A DNA stretch of 39,636 bases from Candidatus Woesearchaeota archaeon (GCA_016211215.1 JACQSR010000031.1:1-39636), one strand, 5' to 3'; shown: positions 1 to 6,843, counted from the first letter of the stretch. Program-made: numbers and translations. Notes: a model not told the origin generated them from the letters alone.

Positions 1-143
1 TCGGATTTTTCCCTGTAGGAGATTCCATCAAGGCCAAAAGTATAGCTCTCGGAAAATCCGGCATGCGAGGAGTCATAAGGGTCAAAGTTAAGTGCAACAA
101 TATTCTCCAGCTTGCCGCAATTTATAGGTTGTTCCCGAATCAT
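1..143 (-). CDS. Unknown protein, N-terminal 47 residues only (cut by window edge)
   Basis: An open frame starts with ATG at 143 and runs off the left edge without a stop. It lies 9 nt downstream of the E1-like gene stop, and an AGGTG ribosome-binding site 6-7 nt before the ATG overlaps the E1 stop codon, so it is almost certainly the next gene of that operon. The visible protein begins MIREQPINCGKLENIV and contains an Asp/Tyr/Ser/His-rich stretch. I do not recognise a family. In related loci the gene next to E1 is often a JAB/MPN isopeptidase or another ubiquitin-like protein, but the fragment is too short to show either. The gene is real with good confidence; its function is unknown. Confidence 0.7.
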   Translation of the reverse strand, partial: MIREQPINCGKLENIVALNFDPYDSSHAGFSESYTFGLDGISYREKS

Positions 144-152
144 TTTCAACAC

Positions 153-1718
153 CTAGCAGTTATGCATCTTCGCTACGGAAATTCCCCCGCTTACGATTCC
201 CATCCTTCCGGACGATATAGCCCTGTACCTAAACTCCGCCTTGGGCACCTCGCCTATGGAGCATAAAAGCCTGACAGCCTCCCCAACCATTGCACTGCCG
301 ATATTCATGTTGGGCATCACGACGCTTCCGTCTGCGTCGTCGCATGACATTGGCTCGCGCCTCATGTAGATGAGGTCGGACTGGCAGTTTATGCAGTTTG
401 TTTTTCCGGGCACATACTCAAAAATCTGCCCGCTTTTCGGCCCGGTGCCTCCATCAAAATACGGCACTTTATTGGCAACTGCAAAATTATTAAGCCACAA
501 TCTAGCGTACTTGTTGTCGAAGCATCCGAATACCGCATCATATTTTCTTCTTGACAACTCGTGTGCGTCAACCAAGGATATGCCGCGTTCCTGTTCGCTT
601 TTGGAAAGGCCGTAGTAATGTTTCAAAAATCCCGAAAAATCCGGGAATGAGTTATCCTTTCTTGTCTTTGGGTCTTCCTGCCCCCATAACCTTCTGTCTG
701 CATCGTAAACCTCCTTCAGCCACGGAAGCTCCTTTTCTACCCTTCCAACCTTGCCGAGAATAGCATCGGATTTTATGTCTGGGTTAATCTCCCTTACCCT
801 CTTGCTGATGGTCTCCGCCTTCTTCTCCCCAACATGCTCATAGAACAGTATCTGTCTGTTCAGGTTATGCCCTTCAATTACGTCCATGTCTATAACATCT
901 ATTCTTCCAAATCCCTGCAATGCAAGGCTAAGCGCCACAAAGGTTCCTATTCCTCCGGCCCCCACAACCAGCGCACTCCGGTCTTTGAAATACAGTGGCA
1001 TGTTCCCGGATGCTTCCATGCCTTTCCGCGACTCTGAAAATATGTTGTACACCATCCTTGAGTTATTTGGAAGATTTCTGTCTTTGTCATCATATCTGAA
1101 TCTCAGCTTCCTGATTTCCTCCAAAGCTATGCTTGCAATTACCCCGCTTGTAAACCCACCTTGTTTGGTCCCTTCAAATTCCTTCATAAGCAATGCGTCA
1201 AGATTCGGCAACTCTGATGGCAGCCTTATTTTCCCCCTCTTTGGAGGCATGTATATGGAAACTGCTGATTTGCTTCTGCTTGCAGATGCGGAAATAAACG
1301 GGGTACCATATTTTATAGTATATGCAAGAGCCTTTTCCTTTGAAATTGGGTCATTGGTGCATTCAACTACTATATTGGGGCTGTAATCCAGCAGGAATGC
1401 TTCCGAGAACTTGGAAAATGTCCCTGTAATCTCCTCATCCTGCTTGGGAGTCTTTATTTTCTTTAGCGTGTCCTCAATGTGCCGCACCTTTTTTTGCCCA
1501 ATCTTTTCAAACGAATGGTTTAGCAGAAAATCCGGTTCTCTTCTGTCAACGAAGTCGTTGTCTATGAAATAAATGTGGCCTATTCCCAATCCTGCCAATC
1601 CTGAAAGGACCATCTGGGCAAGCAGGTCGGAACCAACTGTAACAACACTTGTTTCCTGAAGCCTGCTTTGGCACTCCTCCCCCCATACCAAAATGTTCCT
1701 GCTGTCTCTGTAGGACAT
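153..1718 (-). CDS. E1-like ubiquitin-activating protein with tandem ThiF domains (degenerate + active)
   Basis: The 521-residue protein has two ThiF/E1 adenylation domains. The N-terminal copy (about 1-230) is degenerate: its glycine loop reads VGSDLLA and the usual Asn-Arg ATP site is replaced (DNDFVDRREPDF). The C-terminal copy (about 240-521) is intact, with GAGGIG at 253-258, the D-x-D-V-x-x-x-N-L-N-R-Q signature at 277-289, CxxC at 442/445, and Cys459 where ThiF/E1 proteins carry the thioester Cys, followed by the G..P..IGS..A.EA.RLL helix. About 55 extra residues (335-390) are inserted late in the active domain. The inactive-plus-active order is that of eukaryotic Uba1; most prokaryotic E1s have one ThiF domain and dimerise. 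By family it should adenylate a modifier C-terminus and pass it to a cysteine. It follows the candidate modifier gene by 11 nt. Confidence 0.85.
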   Translation of the reverse strand: MSYRDSRNILVWGEECQSRLQETSVVTVGSDLLAQMVLSGLAGLGIGHIYFIDNDFVDRREPDFLLNHSFEKIGQKKVRHIEDTLKKIKTPKQDEEITGTFSKFSEAFLLDYSPNIVVECTNDPISKEKALAYTIKYGTPFISASASRSKSAVSIYMPPKRGKIRLPSELPNLDALLMKEFEGTKQGGFTSGVIASIALEEIRKLRFRYDDKDRNLPNNSRMVYNIFSESRKGMEASGNMPLYFKDRSALVVGAGGIGTFVALSLALQGFGRIDVIDMDVIEGHNLNRQILFYEHVGEKKAETISKRVREINPDIKSDAILGKVGRVEKELPWLKEVYDADRRLWGQEDPKTRKDNSFPDFSGFLKHYYGLSKSEQERGISLVDAHELSRRKYDAVFGCFDNKYARLWLNNFAVANKVPYFDGGTGPKSGQIFEYVPGKTNCINCQSDLIYMRREPMSCDDADGSVVMPNMNIGSAMVGEAVRLLCSIGEVPKAEFRYRAISSGRMGIVSGGISVAKMHNC

Positions 1719-1729
1719 TTAAACACCAG

Positions 1730-2170
1730 TTAATGTATTCTTGTCCCGCCAACGGTATTGTCGGCAACACCCAACGCCATTTTGTAAATCTCTTGTTTCC
1801 CCCCATCTGGCAGAGTTATAATTTCAGGAGCCAGTATCCTGTCATTGTAATCAGATACTCTATCATCAAGCCTGAAACGTATTTTTTCAGGCGGCTGCTG
1901 GTTTGACATGGCAAAAAACTGTACATCTTTGGGATTAGCGTTTGCTGCTCTTATATATTCACTTAAATCGTCTGCAGCCACCATCTCCAGGTTGCTGTAT
2001 GCTTCATTAAATTCGTCAGCCTTGCCGTCCGCCATTTTCTGCAGTAGTTCCGCAAATGGTTTCTTTAAGTAACCGTCTCCTAACCCCTTTACAAGATTTG
2101 TCACTCCATCTTCTCCACCAGTGTCATTAAACTTAGGGCTGTTGAAGGTTACATAAACTCGTTTTCCCAT
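1730..2170 (-). CDS. Small protein ending Gly-Gly-Thr-Arg-Ile-His; candidate ubiquitin-like modifier
   Basis: This 146-residue protein is first in the E1 operon, with a G-rich ribosome-binding site (GGGGGG, about 6 nt before ATG 2170). It begins MGKRVYVTFNSPKF, has a helical middle, and ends with Gly141-Gly142 followed by only four residues (TRIH). A diglycine with a short removable tail is how precursor ubiquitin-like proteins end, and the transglutaminase-fold protease in the neighbouring operon could remove it. I cannot recognise a beta-grasp fold by eye, so the modifier assignment rests on the C-terminus, size and position before E1. It could instead be a substrate or adaptor. Its own promoter lies in the 48-bp repeat just upstream. 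Confidence 0.45.
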   Translation of the reverse strand: MGKRVYVTFNSPKFNDTGGEDGVTNLVKGLGDGYLKKPFAELLQKMADGKADEFNEAYSNLEMVAADDLSEYIRAANANPKDVQFFAMSNQQPPEKIRFRLDDRVSDYNDRILAPEIITLPDGGKQEIYKMALGVADNTVGGTRIH

Positions 2171-2205
2171 GTTTATCCCCCCATTTTGGTTGGATACTTT
2201 TAATC

Positions 2206-2253
2206 AAAATTCCTTAATAAGTGTTTCCCCTAAAAAACCGGAAGATTTCCGGA
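2206..2253 (-). promoter_or_regulatory. 48-bp terminator-promoter block, copy A
   Basis: Read on the minus strand, this block has a perfect 6-bp inverted repeat with a 3-nt loop (2238-2252), a run of six T (2237-2232), then GGGGAAAC and the TATA-like CTTATTAAGG (2221-2212). The hairpin plus T run lies 6 nt after the E2-like gene stop and would end that transcript. The purine-rich box plus TATA element lies about 42 nt before the candidate modifier ATG and would start the E1 operon with a short leader. The same 48 bp recur at 6241-6288 with three mismatches. Confidence 0.75.
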
Positions 2254-2258
2254 GATGT

Positions 2259-3521
2259 TTAGTCGTTATCTATGATTCTGCCTTTCGGAATCCCACGTGA
2301 TAGTGCATGTCTCTCTGCTGCCGCCCTGTTATCCGCAATCTGGCAACCCAAATCCCCTAACTCACTTATTGGTCTGCCAACATGCCCGCTCTCAAGGTTC
2401 AGCTTGCCTTTCAGTAGAACATATGCAACCATCTTTGCCACTGCCTTTCGGTGTGAAAGTTCGTAGAATTGGTTAAAATGCAATTTGGTTTCCCACTTAA
2501 ATTCCCCCCAGCACATGATTCCGCCGTCATGCACAAAAGGATGCCTGTAAGGCATATTCAGGACTTTTGGAGGCCCATCAATCATTATGCCGTTGTTTAC
2601 GGCAGTAATCACAATCCCTATCTTAACACCGTCAAAGAAAAAATACCTATCCTGCTTCTCAATTATGTAGGGCATTATGTCAAGGCTGACCTGATACTCA
2701 TTTTCCCTTATCTTTCTAAACCCTATCTCTCCCCACCTGTCGCCTTGCACAGAACCAGCATTAAAAGAGTTTACTGCATTGCTGATTTGCCTTTTTTTCT
2801 CCGCAATCTCTTCCAGCGCCTTGCCAAAAACTTGGGCATGCTCGCCTGCCTTTTTTTGTATTCTTTCTGAAATGGCGCTCGTATACTGCTCGCAAAGCTC
2901 CTCAAGCCTCATCCACGGCTTAATGCCTAGAATGCTCCCTTCAAATGACACATAGTCTCTGCTTCCGTCTTGCGTGCCGTTATTAAGCAAAAGGTAGCAT
3001 CTGTTTGCCATGGAAAGAAATCCGGGCCTCTTTGCCAAGCTTCCGAGCGAGTCGTCTTTTGAAACAAGGTCGTTTATCGAGGGTTGTGTTGCCCTGACAT
3101 TCCAGTTCGGAAGGTCTATGCTGACTTTCCCGGTTTCTATTTCCCTGCTAGATAAGTTATATGCATTGAATACATCAACCCTGATAAATGTCTCAATGGA
3201 ACCATCCTGCATCGACTCATAGAAATTGTTCATGCTCATGACTTCAGCCCTTGAGGACTCGAACTTGTCCGAGAAATTTCTTTTGATGTAGTCAGACATT
3301 ACACTCTCTATTCCCCTGGCATGCCTCAAAAAAAGGCTGTTCTCCAGACGAAAGACTTCCTCGGACTCATCCAGCGGGTATGCCTTGTCCATTATATGCA
3401 GGGCATTCCTATAGTGGCCCTTTGGCCTGCTCAACGTATAAATCCTGCTGTTTATTACTGCAAAAGGCTCTCCGCATTGCCGGAAATTATTCAGGAAATT
3501 TTTGTCAATCTCATTAGTCAT
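2259..3521 (-). CDS. E2-like protein: C-terminal UBC-type domain with candidate catalytic Cys
   Basis: The 420-residue protein starts at ATG 3521. A strong GGAGGT site lies 7 nt upstream, and the start overlaps the previous stop by one base (TAATG), implying translational coupling. Residues 1-200 are an unrecognised domain, about 205-250 are helical/coiled, and about 260-380 resemble a ubiquitin-conjugating (UBC) fold. The segment PPKV...HPFVHDGGIMCWGEF matches the E2 core order (PP-x-V, HP-x-V/I, G-x-I-C), making Cys337 the predicted thioester cysteine. A helix (HRKAVAKMVAYVLLKGKL) follows, as in E2s. No E2-type backside or RING-binding surface can be judged by eye. By family it would accept a modifier from E1 and pass it to a target lysine. 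The operon partner is the transglutaminase-fold protease. Confidence 0.65.
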   Translation of the reverse strand: MTNEIDKNFLNNFRQCGEPFAVINSRIYTLSRPKGHYRNALHIMDKAYPLDESEEVFRLENSLFLRHARGIESVMSDYIKRNFSDKFESSRAEVMSMNNFYESMQDGSIETFIRVDVFNAYNLSSREIETGKVSIDLPNWNVRATQPSINDLVSKDDSLGSLAKRPGFLSMANRCYLLLNNGTQDGSRDYVSFEGSILGIKPWMRLEELCEQYTSAISERIQKKAGEHAQVFGKALEEIAEKKRQISNAVNSFNAGSVQGDRWGEIGFRKIRENEYQVSLDIMPYIIEKQDRYFFFDGVKIGIVITAVNNGIMIDGPPKVLNMPYRHPFVHDGGIMCWGEFKWETKLHFNQFYELSHRKAVAKMVAYVLLKGKLNLESGHVGRPISELGDLGCQIADNRAAAERHALSRGIPKGRIIDND

Positions 3522-4186
3522 TAGGATGACCTCCACTTGCTAAAATTATCAAGCACCGCCCTATCGCTTAGTATTTCATACCTTTTGTGGTTTATATCCC
3601 AGGCATGGTACGCGGGGTCAGCCAGAACAAGCCTTGGAACATAAACTGCAGCGCATCCGTGGTACACCTTTTTTCCAGTGTAATCAGCGCTCACGCTTGC
3701 ATAGGCTGCTTTCAGCGAGCAGCACCTGGCCATGGTGATGTACAGGAAAGCCATCTCGCCGCAAACACCCTCCCGCGTGGCCAAAGTCTCCTTGGAGTTC
3801 TTGTAGCCATGGTTTTGCTTGCCGTAATGTATGTTCTGCTCAATCCAAAGAAAAATCATTCTGGCCTTTTCCTCTTCATTACTGCTGTCAGCAGTATATT
3901 TCCTAATTATTGTTACAAGATACGGGCTTATTGTGAAGGGGTTTTGCATGCTCCCGTCATTGACAATAAGGTCATACTCCCCTATCTCTCTTACATCCAG
4001 CAACGGCTCGAGTCGTTTTTGATGCTGCTCTTTTAAGTATCTAACGACGTTGTCAGGGTGAAACTTTGGCCTTGGCTGTGATTTCAATGCCTGAATTACT
4101 TGCCTGTCAAGGTCCAGTGCTGGATTCTTTGAAACCTTTCTGATAAATCCTGCAAAGCCTCTATTCCTTTTTGGGAGTGAAATCAT
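3521..4186 (-). CDS. Transglutaminase-fold cysteine protease
   Basis: The 221-residue protein carries the transglutaminase-like core in its C-terminal half: W-I-E-Q-N-I-H-Y at 114-121, then the nucleophile Cys142 in REGVCGEMA, His176 in VYHGCAAV, and Asp190 in LADPAYHAW. The full Cys-His-Asp triad is therefore visible. Archaeal and bacterial proteins of this fold are usually peptidases or amidases rather than crosslinkers. The first 90 residues are basic and unrecognised, with no signal peptide. ATG 4186 is preferred over an in-frame ATG at 4216 because it overlaps the upstream gene less and gives a basic amphipathic start. Beside E1 and E2 genes the likely roles are maturing the candidate modifier after Gly-Gly, or removing it from targets; this is inference. 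Confidence 0.78.
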   Translation of the reverse strand: MISLPKRNRGFAGFIRKVSKNPALDLDRQVIQALKSQPRPKFHPDNVVRYLKEQHQKRLEPLLDVREIGEYDLIVNDGSMQNPFTISPYLVTIIRKYTADSSNEEEKARMIFLWIEQNIHYGKQNHGYKNSKETLATREGVCGEMAFLYITMARCCSLKAAYASVSADYTGKKVYHGCAAVYVPRLVLADPAYHAWDINHKRYEILSDRAVLDNFSKWRSS

Positions 4187-5228
4187 AACTCGACACATCC
4201 CTATAGAAGCTTGCATTCACGTCAGTAATCAGCCTTCTCAAATCCTGGTTCGTGCCCTCCATAAGCCTTGCCCCCTGATGGTTATCAGCCATCCCGACTA
4301 TTTCGCCAACTGCTTTCGTGAAGATGCTGTTCAAGTCTTTTGTATAACCTTCAAGGATAAGCATGGAGCCGCTTACGGCTTTGGTAGCCTCAAATAAATC
4401 CCTTGTTGACCTCCAGATAGGCAGGTCCCTGTCTATGGTTTCCTGGTAAAGCTCAGTCTTGAAGGCCATCTCCATGATTCTGTAAAGCATAGTTTCAAAC
4501 AGTTCTTCCTGCATCATCAGCTTGTCAATCTGCAAAGAATGGTGTTCATGCCCCATGGCAGCAGTGATAAACTCAAATCTTTTCTGCCTGCTCGACCTCT
4601 TCGAGTCTATGACTTCCTGAAGCGCCCTGAAGTATTCATGCGGATTTTTGTATATGTCTGCCCCCTTGAAAGAATTGACTGCCTCATCGTACCTTACCAA
4701 TTCAGGCGGAATCTCATCCTGCTTCAGGGCTTTGCTTCGCTCAATCTCTTTTTGTGTTGTCAGGAGCAGGCCGTCAAGGTCTTGTCTCGTGGTTTTTACA
4801 TTCTCATCATAGGAGCGTAACATGTCTGCCAAAAGGAAGTTAAGCTGCCTGATGTTTTGCTGCTGGTGCTCAAGAAGCGCATAAACATCCTCATATCTGC
4901 TTGGCCTCATCCCAAATAGCCCTAAAATCCCATCGTAAACCTCCATCCCGAACTTGTACAGCTCTGAACTTTCCAGTTTTTTAATGACCTCAAGCTGCTT
5001 TTGGCCATGGTTTACCTTTCCAACTGCCTGCTCAAGGTCTCTAAGCTCGGGCCTTCCGGTATTCACCTGCTCAGGATGCATGGTTATTATTGGGTTGCCG
5101 GCCCGGTAAAGCCTCTGCAGGCTTCCGCTCTTTCTTTCAGTATCAAAATTAGGGCCAACACGCACTGATGAAACTTTAACTCCAATTCTTCCTTCTTCTT
5201 TCAGCCTTTTTATTATTGGGTCTTCCAT
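4161..5228 (-). CDS. Unknown helical protein in the E2/protease operon
   Basis: The 355-residue protein is almost wholly alpha-helical by composition, with long charged Leu/Gln/Glu stretches (for example around LLEHQQQNIRQLNFLLADML) and no transmembrane segment. The start at 5228 is chosen because GGTG lies 6 nt upstream and it sits 13 nt after the previous stop; an in-frame ATG at 5312 would overlap the small membrane protein gene. Its stop overlaps the start of the protease gene by 26 nt, so the genes are coupled. I recognise no family. In this operon it could be a scaffold, substrate or adaptor for the conjugation enzymes. Confidence 0.8.
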   Translation of the reverse strand: MEDPIIKRLKEEGRIGVKVSSVRVGPNFDTERKSGSLQRLYRAGNPIITMHPEQVNTGRPELRDLEQAVGKVNHGQKQLEVIKKLESSELYKFGMEVYDGILGLFGMRPSRYEDVYALLEHQQQNIRQLNFLLADMLRSYDENVKTTRQDLDGLLLTTQKEIERSKALKQDEIPPELVRYDEAVNSFKGADIYKNPHEYFRALQEVIDSKRSSRQKRFEFITAAMGHEHHSLQIDKLMMQEELFETMLYRIMEMAFKTELYQETIDRDLPIWRSTRDLFEATKAVSGSMLILEGYTKDLNSIFTKAVGEIVGMADNHQGARLMEGTNQDLRRLITDVNASFYRDVSSYDFTPKKE

Positions 5229-5241
5229 TTTTTCACCTGCC

Positions 5242-5511
5242 TCATTTTGCAAATATTTCCTCAAGCCTTTTTTCTGTTGAAGCCGGAGTAAGTTTCTGGG
5301 CCTTGAAATCAATTATATACCTTAAATTGTCATCCGGGTTTGTAATCCTGAATTGCTGCTCTCCGACCTTCTCAAGGCGCGACTCTGTAACCTGCTCCAC
5401 CTTGCATTCCAGCTTTCCGTTGCTGTAGCCCCACTTGTAGGCAACTGGTGCAGTTATGATGGTTGCAATTCCCCCGTAAAATATGAATCTCTTGACGTAT
5501 GTCCAGCACAT
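5242..5511 (-). CDS. Small single-pass membrane protein
   Basis: The 89-residue protein has one hydrophobic segment at about 8-26 (FIFYGGIATIITAPVAYKWG) followed by a charged soluble tail containing VEQVTESRLEKVGEQQ and RYIIDFKAQKL. The basic residues before the segment and the short N-terminus suggest a membrane anchor with the tail on one side. It starts one nucleotide after the stop of the upstream membrane protein gene, so the two are cotranscribed. No family is recognised. Together with its neighbour it suggests that this conjugation system works at the membrane. Confidence 0.8.
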   Translation of the reverse strand: MCWTYVKRFIFYGGIATIITAPVAYKWGYSNGKLECKVEQVTESRLEKVGEQQFRITNPDDNLRYIIDFKAQKLTPASTEKRLEEIFAK

Positions 5512-5512
5512 T

Positions 5513-6226
5513 TTATTTTTCCTCCCTGGGCTTGGTTAATGCGTCAAGGGCTTCCTTGCCCCTCTCCTTGAGTTTTTCAGCACCCTCGCGCAGCTTGATT
5601 CCAAGCTTTCCAAGGTATTTTTCCTGGAACTTTTTTTCCATGTAATTGACAGCATTCTCTCCAAAGAAATCCATCAGTTCAGGATTTTCTTCAGCCCTTT
5701 CCATTATCACCCCAAACATGGCCATATATGCATCCTTGTCCACCTTATTTTCGCCATGTTTCAGTGCAGCCAGCGATTCAGCAATTAGCTTGTTTGCAGT
5801 CTCAGGACTTTCCCCCAGTCTTTGCTCTACCGACTTTGAAATTGCATCGTAAGTTTCCTGCGCGACTGTCTTTCCATCAAGAGAGCTTAATGACGACCTT
5901 GCAAGCCTTTCGGCATAATCCTGACGGCCGGCTAATCCTGCTTCAACAGCGTCTGCCAGCAGCGGATAGTTCCTGCTCATGTCCTCAGGATGTCCTGAAA
6001 GATCTTCCAGTGTTGATTTTACCCTTTCATCAAGGCTTTTTTCTCTTAATTCATGAATCTCCTTTACAATAACCGAGCCATCTTGCTTTGAAGCGTCATA
6101 TCCTTTCCTTACATCATGATACGCCAGCGTGGATGCGGCAATCACTGCTACCCCTCCCAGAACAATCAGGCATTTCTTCAGGCCGCTTCCGTGTCGGGGC
6201 TCCCCAATGTAAGGCACTTTTTCCAT
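5513..6226 (-). CDS. Membrane-anchored helical protein, first gene of the E2/protease operon
   Basis: The 237-residue protein has one transmembrane segment at about 16-36 (LKKCLIVLGGVAVIAASTLA) and a long charged helical domain behind it, ending in a Lys/Glu-rich tail. ATG 6226 is chosen because the TATA element of repeat copy B (6247-6256) lies about 25 nt upstream, giving a leaderless start. The open frame continues upstream, but that part overlaps the RelE-like gene and reads as low-complexity shadow sequence. No family is recognised. It opens a tight operon: this gene, the small membrane protein, the helical protein, the transglutaminase-fold protease, then the E2-like gene. Confidence 0.75.
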   Translation of the reverse strand: MEKVPYIGEPRHGSGLKKCLIVLGGVAVIAASTLAYHDVRKGYDASKQDGSVIVKEIHELREKSLDERVKSTLEDLSGHPEDMSRNYPLLADAVEAGLAGRQDYAERLARSSLSSLDGKTVAQETYDAISKSVEQRLGESPETANKLIAESLAALKHGENKVDKDAYMAMFGVIMERAEENPELMDFFGENAVNYMEKKFQEKYLGKLGIKLREGAEKLKERGKEALDALTKPREEK

Positions 6227-6240
6227 GCAAACTGGAGAGC

Positions 6241-6288
6241 AAAATTCTTTAATAAGCGTTTCCCCAAAAAAACCGGAAGATTTCCGGA
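6241..6288 (-). promoter_or_regulatory. 48-bp terminator-promoter block, copy B
   Basis: This copy matches the block at 2206-2253 in 45 of 48 positions. On the minus strand it has the hairpin CCGGAA-atc-TTCCGG (6287-6273) and seven T (6272-6266) just after the RelE-like gene, then GGGGAAAC and CTTATTAAAG (about 6256-6247), a TATA-like box about 25 nt before ATG 6226. It should end the toxin-antitoxin transcript and start the E2/protease operon. Confidence 0.75.
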
Positions 6289-6305
6289 CTAATAATCCAT
6301 ATAGG

Positions 6306-6599
6306 CTAATACCCGAGCTTTTTGAGATATTTCTTAAGGTCTTTGTACTCTTTGCCCCTGTCAAGGATGCAAAGCACTTTGATGTAGGGCTTGTCAACAA
6401 GATAGATAACTCTCTTTTCTCTGTGCTCTTCCTCAAATCGAATCCTGAACAAGAACAGATTATAGCCTTCAATTCTCTTATTCCTGAAAGGATTAATCTT
6501 TGCAAGCCTAAGCTTCTCTTCAATAAGCCTGGCGGAATCATCGCTTAATTCGCCCACCTGCCCAAGAAAGAATTCAGACGGCTTTAAGGTGTATTCCAT
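6306..6599 (-). CDS. RelE/ParE-superfamily toxin-like protein
   Basis: The 97-residue protein has the RelE/ParE size and pattern: helical N-terminus (EFFLGQVGELSDDSARLIEEKL), the short NPFRNKRIEGYNLFLFRIRF stretch with the conserved basic residues of the beta sheet, then a strand reading KRVIYLVD and a closing strand VLCILDRG followed by a Lys-rich helix. Family members cleave ribosome-bound mRNA or poison gyrase. The start overlaps the stop of the RHH antitoxin gene by 26 nt, the usual antitoxin-first order. Which target it attacks cannot be told from sequence. Confidence 0.8.
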   Translation of the reverse strand: MEYTLKPSEFFLGQVGELSDDSARLIEEKLRLAKINPFRNKRIEGYNLFLFRIRFEEEHREKRVIYLVDKPYIKVLCILDRGKEYKDLKKYLKKLGY

Positions 6600-6843
6600 C
6601 TTTTTTTCTCCTTAGCTTTTGGAATAACGCCTCTTCACTCCCGTAGAGATTATTAATGTCGCTTGCTTCACCTAGCTTTTTTACAAGTGCCAGCTCTTTT
6701 TTTGAAATCCCTGGCCCGAACAGCTTCTCCCTCACAGTCTCCTTGATGAAATCCTGAACTGTGCCGTATCCATATCTTCGAGCATACGCTTTCGCTGATG
6801 ATGCAAGAGTTGGAGGCAGCCTGAGATTTATTTGGGTATTCAT
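6574..6843 (-). CDS. Ribbon-helix-helix antitoxin / autorepressor
   Basis: From ATG 6843 the protein is 89 residues, starting with the ribbon strand MNTQINLRLPPTL and two helices (SSAKAYARRYGYG, TVQDFIKETVREKLF), the ribbon-helix-helix DNA-binding fold. The charged C-terminal half (ISKKELALVKKLGEAS...LFQKLRRKK) is the likely toxin-wrapping tail. Two in-frame upstream start codons exist, but the TATA element at 6866-6873 lies 26 nt before ATG 6843, and a perfect palindrome covers the start, which fits a leaderless, self-repressed gene. It is paired with the RelE-like toxin gene. Confidence 0.8.
   Translation of the reverse strand: MNTQINLRLPPTLASSAKAYARRYGYGTVQDFIKETVREKLFGPGISKKELALVKKLGEASDINNLYGSEEALFQKLRRKKDGIHLKAV

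Noticed and set aside
886..1386. A 166-residue plus-strand frame opposite E1, and similar long antisense frames over Cdc48 (19444-20391) and others
   Set aside because: They are shadows of real genes, with no start signals and no recognisable motifs.
4187..4216. Ten extra N-terminal residues on the transglutaminase-fold protease
   Set aside because: They lie inside the preceding gene and lack a clear ribosome-binding site; ATG 4186 gives a more typical start, though the choice is not certain.
5513..6541. A 342-residue version of the membrane-anchored protein starting at 6541
   Set aside because: The first 105 codons overlap the RelE-like gene in another frame and cross the terminator-promoter block; ATG 6226 lies 25 nt after the TATA box.
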